A stretch of 28,102 bases of DNA, taken from Teretinema sp964641135 (lineage in GTDB: Bacteria > Spirochaetota > Spirochaetia > Treponematales > Treponemataceae). Positions 1-7,573 of the stretch are shown piece by piece. Position numbers and translations under genes: made by a program. How positions within the stretch are numbered: the stretch's first letter is position 1; each line of letters starts with the position of its first letter. Location: NCBI GenBank assembly GCA_964641135.1, contig CAZXJV010000032.1, forward strand, positions 1 through 28,102, in the 5' to 3' direction. The notes below the pieces were generated by a model. It ran no database searches and was not told the DNA's origin. It saw only the letters and a program-made list of their open reading frames with translations.

Positions 1-52
1 GGCAGAACGAGGGCCGGGTTATGTGCCGGGGCTGCCCCGATACTGGCTGCAT
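1..52 (-). CDS. possible 5' end of a divergent gene leaving the window
   Basis: An ATG on the minus strand (complement of 50-52) is preceded by GGAGG (complement of 60-64) at a 7-base spacing, and the frame stays open to the window edge (begins MQPVSGQPRHITRPSFC). I do not recognise the protein. All three plus-strand frames also enter the window open and stop at bases 54-75, so the edge could equally hold the 3' end of a plus-strand gene. The only argument for the minus strand is the good ribosome-binding site. Confidence 0.25.
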   Translation of the reverse strand, partial: MQPVSGQPRHITRPSFC

Positions 53-165
53 TAAATGACCTCCGGATAGCGTGATGGGGTATCTGTTAGTGTGTAGGGT
101 ATGGGTGTGGAAATTGGCGGAAAGGGGACGGTGATTATCTAGAAAAGTGGTTGCAGTAGAAAAAA

Positions 166-184
166 CAACAGTATTGATAGCAGT
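166..184 (+). repeat. copy 1 of a dispersed 20-bp intergenic repeat
   Basis: This reads CAACAGTATTGATAGCAGT. It matches the consensus found at 21823-21885 and 27765-27784 at 18 of 19 positions, with G for A at position 6. A degenerate echo, TTATAGCAG, follows at 185-193. An A-run (159-165) lies next to the CAACA end, as at 27785-27790 in the inverted copy. The copy lies 46 bases before galU. Confidence 0.8.
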
Positions 185-194
185 TTATAGCAGC

Positions 195-224
195 TTGTCC
201 TGTAATGGCCCGCGGTGTTACACT
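195..224 (+). promoter_or_regulatory. candidate galU promoter, leaderless geometry
   Basis: TTGTCC (195-200) and TACACT (219-224) match the sigma-70 -35 and -10 boxes at 4 of 6 positions each, with an 18-base spacer. Only six bases separate the -10 box from the galU ATG, and there is no Shine-Dalgarno sequence, so the predicted transcript would begin at or next to the start codon. Both boxes are weak and this is a prediction only. Confidence 0.35.
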
Positions 225-230
225 GCGTGA

Positions 231-1103
231 ATGAAAGGAATAATTGTTGCGGCGGGCTATGGTACCCGCTTTTTACCGGTTACCAAGACTGTTCCGAAGG
301 AACTGCTGCCCCTGGTGAATGTGCCATCCATCCAGTTTATTGTTGACGAATTTACGGCTTCAGGGATAACCGATATTGTGATTATAAGCTCACGGCGAAA
401 AAAGGTTCTTGAGGACTATTTTGACCGCGAGGTTGAGCTTGAAGATGTTTTTTGCCGTGAAGGAAAGGTATCATCCCTGGAGGCGATAACTCCTTCTGGT
501 GCCAATATAGCGTTTGTACGTCAGCAGCGCATGATGGGCACGGGTCATGCCCTGCTGCAGGTGAAACCCTGGGTGGGATCGGATCCCTGTGTTGTAGCCT
601 ATCCGGATGACCTGCATTTCGGTCAGCGTCCGCTTGCCGGGCAGTTGATGGATATATGGAAAAAAACCGGCTGTTCGGTCATGGCCGCCGTTCATGAACC
701 CGGAGATGTATCGCGGTACGGTGTGCTTGATATTGCCGCTGATGGAGAAATGGTGCGCGGTATAGTAGAAAAGCCCCCTGTCGGCACCGAGCCGAGCCAT
801 GAGATATCCATCGGACGGTATCTGTATACACCCGAGTTTTTTGAGCTGCTGGAAGAAGGATGGCACATGCACGAAAAGGCAGCCCGAAAGGACGGCAGGA
901 CACCCGGTGAGTACTACCATATATACGCATTAAATCGTTTGATGGCTGCCGGAAAAGTTGCTGCCTGCCGGGCTGAAGGCCGTCGGCTTGATACCGGTGA
1001 CCCCGCCGGCTATCTTGAAGCTGTTTTGACCTATGCCGACAGCCGCAGCGATCTGCGACCGGTGCTTGATGCCTGGCTTTCAGCCCGGGTCAGGCCAGTT
1101 TGA
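231..1103 (+). CDS. galU: UTP-glucose-1-phosphate uridylyltransferase
   Basis: GalU makes UDP-glucose from UTP and glucose-1-phosphate in the cytoplasm, feeding glycolipid, glycan and galactose metabolism. The 290-residue length is normal for the family. Visible motifs are the N-terminal nucleotide-binding signature AAGYGTRFLPVTKTVPKELL (residues 7-26), the GTGHALL segment, YPDD in the position of the metal/nucleotide aspartates, SRYGVLD, IVEKP, and the C-terminal GRYLYTPEFFELLE and DTGDPAGYLEA blocks. The usual GE-LQLTDAI segment reads GEYYHIYALNRL here, a variant I take to be lineage-specific. The start is fixed by the signature, but no Shine-Dalgarno sequence precedes it. The last 14 bases overlap the 3' end of the convergent PAP2 gene. 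Confidence 0.93.
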   Translation: MKGIIVAAGYGTRFLPVTKTVPKELLPLVNVPSIQFIVDEFTASGITDIVIISSRRKKVLEDYFDREVELEDVFCREGKVSSLEAITPSGANIAFVRQQRMMGTGHALLQVKPWVGSDPCVVAYPDDLHFGQRPLAGQLMDIWKKTGCSVMAAVHEPGDVSRYGVLDIAADGEMVRGIVEKPPVGTEPSHEISIGRYLYTPEFFELLEEGWHMHEKAARKDGRTPGEYYHIYALNRLMAAGKVAACRAEGRRLDTGDPAGYLEAVLTYADSRSDLRPVLDAWLSARVRPV

Positions 1104-2100
1104 GCTTCATAAAGAGTACCGGTGCTATCCATGCTGCCTGAAAGGCGGTGAGGGCATACCGGAGGAACCGGAACAGTGGATACCACTGGGATCCTTTGTC
1201 CGGGCCCAGTGCTGCAAGGCCGAAGTAGATCAGGGCGGTAAGGCCCAGACCGATCAGCGCCCGCAGTATTTTGTGCCTGAAGCAGTGTGCTGCCGCCCGG
1301 TAGGTCTGTGTTCCGGTGACCAGCAGTGTGTACCCTGCAACAAAACCGAAAAATGCTCCCCCCATTGAGGTATCTGTGCCGGTTCCTGCGTTCAGTATTC
1401 CGGCTCCGAGGGCAGCGGCAGCAAAACCCAGTACACGGGGGTTGCGTCCTGCAGACCGGGCAGATGCGCTGGCCGCTTCTATGAGGGGTGTAAAAAGGCG
1501 TTCAAGTACCGGTAATGCGAACAGAACCGCAAGGCTGACAAGAAAACCGATGGTCCAGCCGAACAAAACGTCAGTTGGATAATGAACGCCAAGGTATATC
1601 CGGGTAAGACCGATTGCAAGAGGCGGCAGAACTGCGGCAAGAAGAATTACAAGACGAAGTCCGGGGCCGGCGCTTACCGTTAATGTTTTTTCCGCGGTCT
1701 GCGAGGGAAGAAAAAGACGGGCGGCAAGCGGCCAGAAGGCTGCGGCGTTTTGTGCATGCCCCGAGGGGGTAGCCCATCCGGTTTCGCGTATCAGCGCGAG
1801 ATCCGGGTAATGCGTGAATGGCCGCTGGACCCTCAATGTCTCTTTAAGCGTGATATTTAATCCATTGCATAAAAAAACAGTTACTGCGATACGGAATCCG
1901 CTGCGCTCATCGACGCACCAGTACAGAACTGCCAGCAGAACTATATACGCAAGCGGGTCACCGATTCGGGTAATAGCCACAGCAGCCGCGGTCAGCGCAG
2001 GGCTGGAAACAGACTGAAAGGCGCGGATTAGTTCGATACCCCACTGATACACGGGAGGAAGATCTGCTCCTGCCGCCAGTGCTGTAAAATAGGTTTCCAT
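1090..2100 (-). CDS. PAP2-family membrane phosphatase
   Basis: This is an integral-membrane phosphatase of the PAP2 superfamily, which includes phosphatidate, undecaprenyl-diphosphate and phosphatidylglycerophosphate phosphatases. All three catalytic motifs are visible: K86-x6-R93-P94, P112-S113-G114-H115, and T166-R167-x5-H173-x3-D177, where threonine replaces the usual serine of the SRxxxxxHxxxD motif. Several hydrophobic helices surround them. At 336 residues it is longer than minimal PAP2 enzymes because of a C-terminal membrane extension of roughly 120 residues. It starts 3 bases after the stop of the upstream DUF4015 gene, and a GGAGG ribosome-binding site lies inside the end of that gene, so the two form an operon. 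Its substrate (lipid phosphate or undecaprenyl pyrophosphate) cannot be read from the sequence. Confidence 0.85.
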   Translation of the reverse strand: METYFTALAAGADLPPVYQWGIELIRAFQSVSSPALTAAAVAITRIGDPLAYIVLLAVLYWCVDERSGFRIAVTVFLCNGLNITLKETLRVQRPFTHYPDLALIRETGWATPSGHAQNAAAFWPLAARLFLPSQTAEKTLTVSAGPGLRLVILLAAVLPPLAIGLTRIYLGVHYPTDVLFGWTIGFLVSLAVLFALPVLERLFTPLIEAASASARSAGRNPRVLGFAAAALGAGILNAGTGTDTSMGGAFFGFVAGYTLLVTGTQTYRAAAHCFRHKILRALIGLGLTALIYFGLAALGPDKGSQWYPLFRFLRYALTAFQAAWIAPVLFMKLKLA

Positions 2101-2103
2101 AAA

Positions 2104-4272
2104 TCAGCGTCCTCCGAATACGGGCCGCCGGGAGGATTCTGCACCTTCATTCGGGGGCCAGGGATATACCGTTTCTGCAGCAAGGTCCGGCCGGATATCG
2201 CCATAACGGCCGGAATTATTCCAGTACGTATAGCCCTGATCGACAGAATCGCGGATACCGAAGATCTGTCGCTGCACATAGTCGTTATTGTAATGCGTGC
2301 GGTCATAGGAAACCGGAAGATAGAAGGCCTGTGTCCAGGAACGTACCAGTACGCGGTTGCGGGCGATGATCAGATTCCGGTAAGAACCGTAATAATAGAT
2401 TCGGTAGGGGCGTTCCGCAGCCGGGCTGTGTGCAAGGAATCCCTGTTCAAAGTGGCTGGGATAGAACATTGGACAGATGACATCGACGTAGCGGGCCAGA
2501 AGTTCTACGTCCTGTCCGGTGCGGGTGCCGGTACGATACCAGCCGTTTGCACCGTAGATGTCGATAGAAATAGGGGCACTTATTTCACGGCGGGCATAGG
2601 ACAGGAATGACATCAATGCACTCTCTTTGTCCATTCCCTTGTCCTGCCAGCGGTAGGTTGCGTTATTGAGATTGACCCCGTCGGTGGGGAACCGGATGTA
2701 GTCGAACTGGATTTCGTCAAAGCCGCGGGCAATCAGCTCCCGGGCTACAGCGATGTTGTACTGCCAGACCTCTTCGCTGTATGGATCTACCCAATGTTCG
2801 TCATAGTACTGGCGGACCCGTTCGGTAGCGGGAGCTCCGGATTCTGCTGCGGCTTCAATCTTTTGCTCGACCATACGGTAGCCTTGCCAGGCCTTGTTTT
2901 CTGTCCGGTCCCAGATTGCGTAGCGGCCGCCTTCGGCTCGGGACAGAGAGCGGTCCTTGAATACGACAATACGGGCTACCAGAAAGACGCCTTTTTCTTT
3001 TGCTGCAGGGATGAAGGTATCAAGATCAATGGCAGGACGGATTGTACCCTTTGCGGTGACCAGGGGATCGCGTGAATTATACCGGATAAGCCCGTAGTCA
3101 TCCTTCATGTCTATAACAAGCATATTGAGCCGGTTGTCGGTAATGGTTTTAAGGTGGCCAGCAAATCCTGCTGCTGTTGCTGCCTGATGAACGGGAATAT
3201 AGATACCGGTTTTTCCGTTAGCGGTTTTCAGGCGGGGGTGGTCGGGGGTAACCGGTTTTAAGAGCCACAGTTCGGCAAGCGACAGGTTTCCCTTACCGGC
3301 GGTGCGGGAGGCTGGTACCCATGCGGCATTGAGGGTGCCCGGGGCGCTGCGAAGCTCGCCAATCCATGAATCTGCTGCTGACCAGGCTGGTACAGCTCCT
3401 GGTACAGGGGTGCCGGGGGCCGGGATGGAGCTGGTTTGCGCTGCAAGCGGAATATCGCGCAGGGCGCCGGGGGTAACTGCCAAAATTGAGCCAGTACCGG
3501 GTACAAGGCTTTCTATGGTATCAAGCGGCTCGGTACCGACCCACAGGCTCATCCATTGTTTTGTTTGCCAGTCCAGACGATACAGGCGTCCCATAAAGGT
3601 TTGGGATGCGTACACAACGGGTGTGCCGCTGGCGTTCCCGACAGCAAGATCTGCCACCTCATCGGGCCAGCGGACGGTCGGGAGGGCAGCAAGGCCGTCA
3701 TTGATATCAACCCACAGATTGCGTGCGTCCGGTTGCTTATAGGCAACCCCGTAGATGGGATGTGACAGAAGAACTGTAAGGTGCAGAACACCTGCGGAAT
3801 CAGGAAGGTCAAGAACAGCTACTGCTTTTGAACCTGCGGTCGCTGCGCTCATCCCGATATTCTGCCAGGTAAGACCTCCGTCCCTGGTAAGGTACACGGA
3901 ATCCTTTGTGGAGGTTACCAGAATTGACGGATTCGACGGATGAACCTTCAGGTCTTTAAGCTCCTGAATTTCCAGGGCAAAATCTTTAACAGCATTTGTA
4001 AAGGTTTTAAGTGTTTTTACCGGTAATCCATTGTTGCGTTCCTGAAAAGTCGCAAGATCCCGGCTCCAGATGACGCCGGAACCGGTTAACAGATACCAGC
4101 CGTCAGGAACCCTCAGAATTTTGCGGACGGAGGAGCTGTTCCAGATGGCGGTGGCGGTACTCCGGTTTACCCGGAACAGTCCGCTGGAAGTACCTGCAAG
4201 AAGGATGTCCTGCGCATACACCTGTGCGGCCAGTAATACTGACAGAAATACCAGTCGTAGTAAGTGTTTCAT
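2104..4272 (-). CDS. secreted beta-propeller / DUF4015 (putative glycoside hydrolase) protein
   Basis: I start this at the ATG encoding MKHLLRLVFLSVLLAAQVYAQ, a typical signal peptide. The open frame extends 30 codons further to 4362, but that stretch would cover the divergent pfk promoter and does not look like a protein N-terminus. The mature protein (about 700 residues) has an N-terminal region with a BNR/sialidase-like repeat (TRDGGLTWQNIG, about residues 129-140) and other propeller-like GTSSGLFRV segments. A low-complexity linker rich in alanine and proline follows. From about residue 356 there is a DUF4015 domain, a TIM-barrel glycosidase-like family, recognised by GIYIPVHQAA, LNMLVIDMKDDYG, FDEIQFDYIRFPTDG and VICPMFYPSHF. 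It is probably periplasmic or surface-exposed and acts on a glycan, but no substrate is known to me. It is co-transcribed with the PAP2 gene. Confidence 0.82.
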   Translation of the reverse strand: MKHLLRLVFLSVLLAAQVYAQDILLAGTSSGLFRVNRSTATAIWNSSSVRKILRVPDGWYLLTGSGVIWSRDLATFQERNNGLPVKTLKTFTNAVKDFALEIQELKDLKVHPSNPSILVTSTKDSVYLTRDGGLTWQNIGMSAATAGSKAVAVLDLPDSAGVLHLTVLLSHPIYGVAYKQPDARNLWVDINDGLAALPTVRWPDEVADLAVGNASGTPVVYASQTFMGRLYRLDWQTKQWMSLWVGTEPLDTIESLVPGTGSILAVTPGALRDIPLAAQTSSIPAPGTPVPGAVPAWSAADSWIGELRSAPGTLNAAWVPASRTAGKGNLSLAELWLLKPVTPDHPRLKTANGKTGIYIPVHQAATAAGFAGHLKTITDNRLNMLVIDMKDDYGLIRYNSRDPLVTAKGTIRPAIDLDTFIPAAKEKGVFLVARIVVFKDRSLSRAEGGRYAIWDRTENKAWQGYRMVEQKIEAAAESGAPATERVRQYYDEHWVDPYSEEVWQYNIAVARELIARGFDEIQFDYIRFPTDGVNLNNATYRWQDKGMDKESALMSFLSYARREISAPISIDIYGANGWYRTGTRTGQDVELLARYVDVICPMFYPSHFEQGFLAHSPAAERPYRIYYYGSYRNLIIARNRVLVRSWTQAFYLPVSYDRTHYNNDYVQRQIFGIRDSVDQGYTYWNNSGRYGDIRPDLAAETVYPWPPNEGAESSRRPVFGGR

Positions 4273-4299
4273 AAGCCCGGGCAGTTTAACAGAAAAAAA

Positions 4300-4305
4300 A
4301 TTATA
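4300..4305 (-). promoter_or_regulatory. -10 box for the DUF4015-PAP2 operon
   Basis: The minus strand reads TATAAT here, a perfect -10 hexamer in an A/T-rich stretch 27 bases before the signal-peptide ATG at 4272. No convincing -35 box is seen at 16-18 bases; the region upstream is the palindrome at 4321-4332. Initiation would leave a leader of about 20 bases, which supports the shorter start for the downstream gene. Confidence 0.4.
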
Positions 4306-4320
4306 AAAAAAGGGTGTTAT

Positions 4321-4332
4321 ACAGTATACTGT
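4321..4332. promoter_or_regulatory. perfect 12-bp palindrome between pfk and the divergent operon
   Basis: ACAGTATACTGT is a perfect dyad in the intergenic region between two divergent genes. Its right half contains TATACT (4325-4330), a 5 of 6 match to a -10 box for pfk, so a bound dimeric regulator would block or modify pfk transcription. It also lies upstream of the minus-strand -10 box at 4300-4305. The palindrome is seen directly; the operator role is inference. Confidence 0.45.
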
Positions 4333-4373
4333 CAGTGCGGTGTTTACAGCGCTTGTTAGCAAGGAGGAACGTC

Positions 4374-5459
4374 ATGCCCAAGTCCGCCACCGGTATTTTC
4401 GGAATTTTGACATCGGGGGGAGATGCTCCCGGTCTTAATGCGGCGATCCGCGGGGTTACCCGCACAGCAATAGAGGTGTACGGGATGCGGGCTATCGGCT
4501 TTGAAAACGGTTACCGCGGGCTCATCGAAGGCCGTTATCGCGAGCTTCATCCGGCAGAATTTTCCGGTATTCTTGCAAAGGGCGGAACAATTCTGGGTAC
4601 ATCCCGGGAAAAACCGTTTAAAGACAAGGATTGGCTGAGCCAGACCGGCCAGGGAGCGGTTGAACGGATTATCGATAATTACCGAAAGCTGGGTCTGGAT
4701 GCCCTTGTTGTACTGGGTGGAAACGGTACAAACACCACAGGGCACCTTTTGGCCCAGGAAGGCCTGAATGTGATTGGTCTTCCCAAAACCATAGATAACG
4801 ATATTGTTGAAACCGACATAACCTTCGGGTTTCATACGGCCCTTGGTGTCGCTACAGAATCCATAGACCGCCTGCATTCCACTGCCTCCAGTCATAACCG
4901 TGTGATGGTAATCGAAGTAATGGGACATAAGGCCGGCTGGCTGAGTCTGTATTCCGGGGTTGCAGGCGGTGGCGATGTAGTGCTTATACCCGAAATTCCG
5001 TATCACATTGACAGTGTTGCATCTCATTTGCACAACAGGGTGCGGGACGGTAAAACCTTTTCTATAGTAGTAGTCGCAGAGGGCTCGCTTTCTACAGAAG
5101 AGGCAAAACTTGACAAAAAAACATACAAGAAGGTTCGTCAGGCGATGACTGGTTCTATCGGGTATCGTGTTGCCCAGGAGATAGAATCTGCGACAGGACT
5201 GGAGTCACGGGTAACTGTTCTTGGATATCTGCAGCGCGGTGGAACCCCTGCTGCCTTTGACCGTATTTTGGCAAGTCAGTTTGGAACTGCTGCAGCCAAT
5301 ATGCTGGCAGCCGGTGATTACGGCAAGATGGTTGCACTGCGAAACAACAAATTGATAGGAGTTCCGCTTGAAAAGGTAGCGAACCGTATCAAAACGGTTC
5401 CGCTTGATCACCGGATGCTGGAAACTGCCCGTAATCTGGGTACCTGCCTGGGCGACTGA
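4374..5459 (+). CDS. pfkA: 6-phosphofructokinase, group III/mixed-substrate type
   Basis: It phosphorylates fructose-6-phosphate to the 1,6-bisphosphate in glycolysis. The start at 4374 is chosen because AAGGAGG (4361-4367) precedes it with good spacing; the open frame begins 20 codons earlier without support. In 361 residues the family motifs are clear: TSGGDAPGLNAAIRG (13-27), GGNGT (115-119), PKTIDND (137-143, with the catalytic aspartate), TFGFHTA, MGHKAGW (183-189) and GYLQRGGTPAAFDR. The residue equivalent to E. coli Gly104 is glycine, which points to ATP. The residue equivalent to Gly124 is lysine, as in PPi-dependent enzymes. This glycine/lysine pair is known in ATP-using group III (group X) enzymes. 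The usual aspartate of GGDG is asparagine, and the arginine of MGR is histidine. I favour ATP but cannot settle the phosphoryl donor. Confidence 0.9.
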   Translation: MPKSATGIFGILTSGGDAPGLNAAIRGVTRTAIEVYGMRAIGFENGYRGLIEGRYRELHPAEFSGILAKGGTILGTSREKPFKDKDWLSQTGQGAVERIIDNYRKLGLDALVVLGGNGTNTTGHLLAQEGLNVIGLPKTIDNDIVETDITFGFHTALGVATESIDRLHSTASSHNRVMVIEVMGHKAGWLSLYSGVAGGGDVVLIPEIPYHIDSVASHLHNRVRDGKTFSIVVVAEGSLSTEEAKLDKKTYKKVRQAMTGSIGYRVAQEIESATGLESRVTVLGYLQRGGTPAAFDRILASQFGTAAANMLAAGDYGKMVALRNNKLIGVPLEKVANRIKTVPLDHRMLETARNLGTCLGD

Positions 5460-5468
5460 TCCGGTATG

Positions 5469-5506
5469 GATACAGGGCTTTGCCAGGATCCTTGTGGCTC
5501 TGTATC
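5469..5506. terminator. hairpin between convergent pfk and c-di-GMP regulator genes
   Basis: GATACAGGGC (5469-5478) pairs with GCTCTGTATC (5497-5506), giving a 10-bp stem with one G-U pair and an 18-base loop. It fills most of the 50-bp gap between the two stop codons. There is no T-run on either side, so it is a weak or factor-assisted bidirectional terminator rather than a classic intrinsic one. Confidence 0.4.
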
Positions 5507-5509
5507 TTG

Positions 5510-7573
5510 TCAGCCTTCCATGGGCAGTGGTTTTGAAATACCATAACCCTGGGCATAATTGACACCGATCTCTGTCAGTTTACCGATAATATCATCGTTT
5601 TCCGCGAATTCACCGATTGTTTTAAGTCCAAGTACCTGGCACATACTGCTGATGGCCTGTACCATTGTGTAGTCCACCCTGTCCTTGTCCATGTTGCGGA
5701 TAAAAGAACCGTCAATTTTCAGGTAATCTACCGGGAGGTTTTTAAGATATCCGAAGGATGAAAAGCCCGAGCCAAAATCATCAAGCGCAAAAGAAAATCC
5801 GCGTTCCTTCAGAATACGGATAAATCGCGATGCCGAGCCCAGGTTGAGGATTGCATTTGTTTCGGTAACCTCAAGGCAGATGCGGTTGGCGGGAACCCCG
5901 TGCAGGGCTATGGTATCGATGATAAAGCCGATTACCGATTCATCAAGAAGGGAACTGCCTGAAAGGTTGATGCACATCACATTCAGTGACAGCGGGTTCC
6001 CTGTTTTAATAAACTCTCCATATATGCGTATACTGTTTCGTATTACCCAACGGTCAATAGCCGGCATGATATTATTTCGTTCGGCAACAGGAATGAAGGA
6101 ATTGGGCGGAACGATGCTGCCGTCATCGTTGAGCATACGCAGCAGAACTTCCATTTTTGCGGGATCTCCGGAATTACCCAAAGGCTGAATGGGCTGGTAA
6201 TACAGCCTGAATCCGTCCTTGCTCAGGGATTCCTGGATGCGGCTGATAAGCTCGCTGATGCTCATTGATTCGCCGCTGGCCGCTTCATCCCGTCTAAAAA
6301 TGCTGTAGCGGTTGCCGCCTGATTCATGGGTGCGCCGTACGGTTTCATTTCCGGCAATCATGATATCGTGTTCGTTGCGGAACAGGGGATCAAGCGGTAC
6401 TACACCGATACTGAAGCTCACTGTAAACGCTTTGCCCTGCCAGGTGAACGGATGGGCCTCGGCTTCTACGGTCAATACCTTGGCAAGGGTACGCGCATCC
6501 ATAACGTGTGCAGATTGTCCTGCATCATGGTGAACAAAAACAAAGTCATCACCGCCGATACGCGCTGCATAATCCCGGCCGGTCAGATGGTTTTTAAGTA
6601 TCCCGGCACACAGCTGGAGCATCTCATCGCCTGCCTCGGTACCGCAAGCGTCATTGATAACCTTGAAATGATCAATGTCGATATACAGGACGCTGATTGT
6701 TCCCGGCTGCTGGACTGCCTCGGCAAGGCTTTCATTGAGCCTGACTGCAAGTTCATTGCGGTTTAAAAGACCGGTGAGTATATCATGGGTTGTTTGATAG
6801 CGCAGGGTGTCGGCAATTTCATGAATCTGGGAAATATCCTTGAAAGCGACAAAGAATTGAGGTTCTTTGTGGATGTCGGTCATTTCGCGGGTAATGCTCA
6901 TTTCAACGACATAGGACTTTTTGTTGAGGTTGGTAATACGTATATTCGGAATCTTGAGAACCTTCATGTCTGTCGTGAAATTCGGCATCCGGAAGGGAGC
7001 TCCCGTTTCCATGTCGCACAGGATCAATATGTCTTTCAGAAACTGGTTTTTTGCTTCACTGTCGTTTATTTCCAGAATCTGTTCGGCTACGGGGTTCAAA
7101 AAATGAATGCGGGAATCCGCACCGGTTACGATGATGGCATCGGTTGTGGAGTTGAGAATGGCCGAAAACATCTTTTCTTTTTCCCGGACACGGGTATCGG
7201 CTACACTTTTAAAAAGAGCCATCTCGAGAACCGTTGCCAATTCACGTTCCTTGAAGGGCTTGAGGATGTAACCGAGAGGATTAGTCTGCTTTGCACGGGA
7301 AAGGGTATCTGCATCGGTATATGCAGACAAAAATATGACCGGCGGACCGTTTTCTTCACGGAGTTTTGCAGCGATATCGATTCCGTCCATGTCGCCCGGA
7401 AGGACAATATCCATCAATACCAGATCCGGACGGTTTGTACGTATTCCATCCAGAGCATCCAGGCCGTTCGCTGCCGAACCGCAGACAACATAGCCCAGCC
7501 GCTCAAGTCGGCGCTGGAGGTCGATGGCGATGATTCGTTCATCTTCAACTACAAAAATCCGTTCTCTGCTCAT
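5510..7573 (-). CDS. response regulator with PAS, GGDEF and EAL domains (c-di-GMP turnover)
   Basis: The domain order in 687 residues is: a receiver domain (1-120) with phospho-acceptor D55 in LVLMDIVLPG and the conserved lysine in YILKPFKE; a PAS domain (about 133-250); a GGDEF domain (about 260-425); and an EAL phosphodiesterase domain (about 440-685). The GGDEF signature reads GGDDF (340-344), with Asp for the catalytic Glu. No RxxD inhibitory site precedes it (TGRD), so cyclase activity is doubtful. In the EAL domain the motif reads EVL (475-477), but the metal and catalytic residues E475, N536, E568, D598/D599, K619, E655/E658 and Q675 appear present, so it probably degrades cyclic-di-GMP. 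It overlaps the upstream kinase gene by 4 bases (ATGA). No partner sensor kinase is adjacent. Confidence 0.9.
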   Translation of the reverse strand: MSRERIFVVEDERIIAIDLQRRLERLGYVVCGSAANGLDALDGIRTNRPDLVLMDIVLPGDMDGIDIAAKLREENGPPVIFLSAYTDADTLSRAKQTNPLGYILKPFKERELATVLEMALFKSVADTRVREKEKMFSAILNSTTDAIIVTGADSRIHFLNPVAEQILEINDSEAKNQFLKDILILCDMETGAPFRMPNFTTDMKVLKIPNIRITNLNKKSYVVEMSITREMTDIHKEPQFFVAFKDISQIHEIADTLRYQTTHDILTGLLNRNELAVRLNESLAEAVQQPGTISVLYIDIDHFKVINDACGTEAGDEMLQLCAGILKNHLTGRDYAARIGGDDFVFVHHDAGQSAHVMDARTLAKVLTVEAEAHPFTWQGKAFTVSFSIGVVPLDPLFRNEHDIMIAGNETVRRTHESGGNRYSIFRRDEAASGESMSISELISRIQESLSKDGFRLYYQPIQPLGNSGDPAKMEVLLRMLNDDGSIVPPNSFIPVAERNNIMPAIDRWVIRNSIRIYGEFIKTGNPLSLNVMCINLSGSSLLDESVIGFIIDTIALHGVPANRICLEVTETNAILNLGSASRFIRILKERGFSFALDDFGSGFSSFGYLKNLPVDYLKIDGSFIRNMDKDRVDYTMVQAISSMCQVLGLKTIGEFAENDDIIGKLTEIGVNYAQGYGISKPLPMEG

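Noticed and set aside
4356..5033. 225-codon minus-strand frame
   Set aside because: Antisense to the conserved phosphofructokinase motifs.
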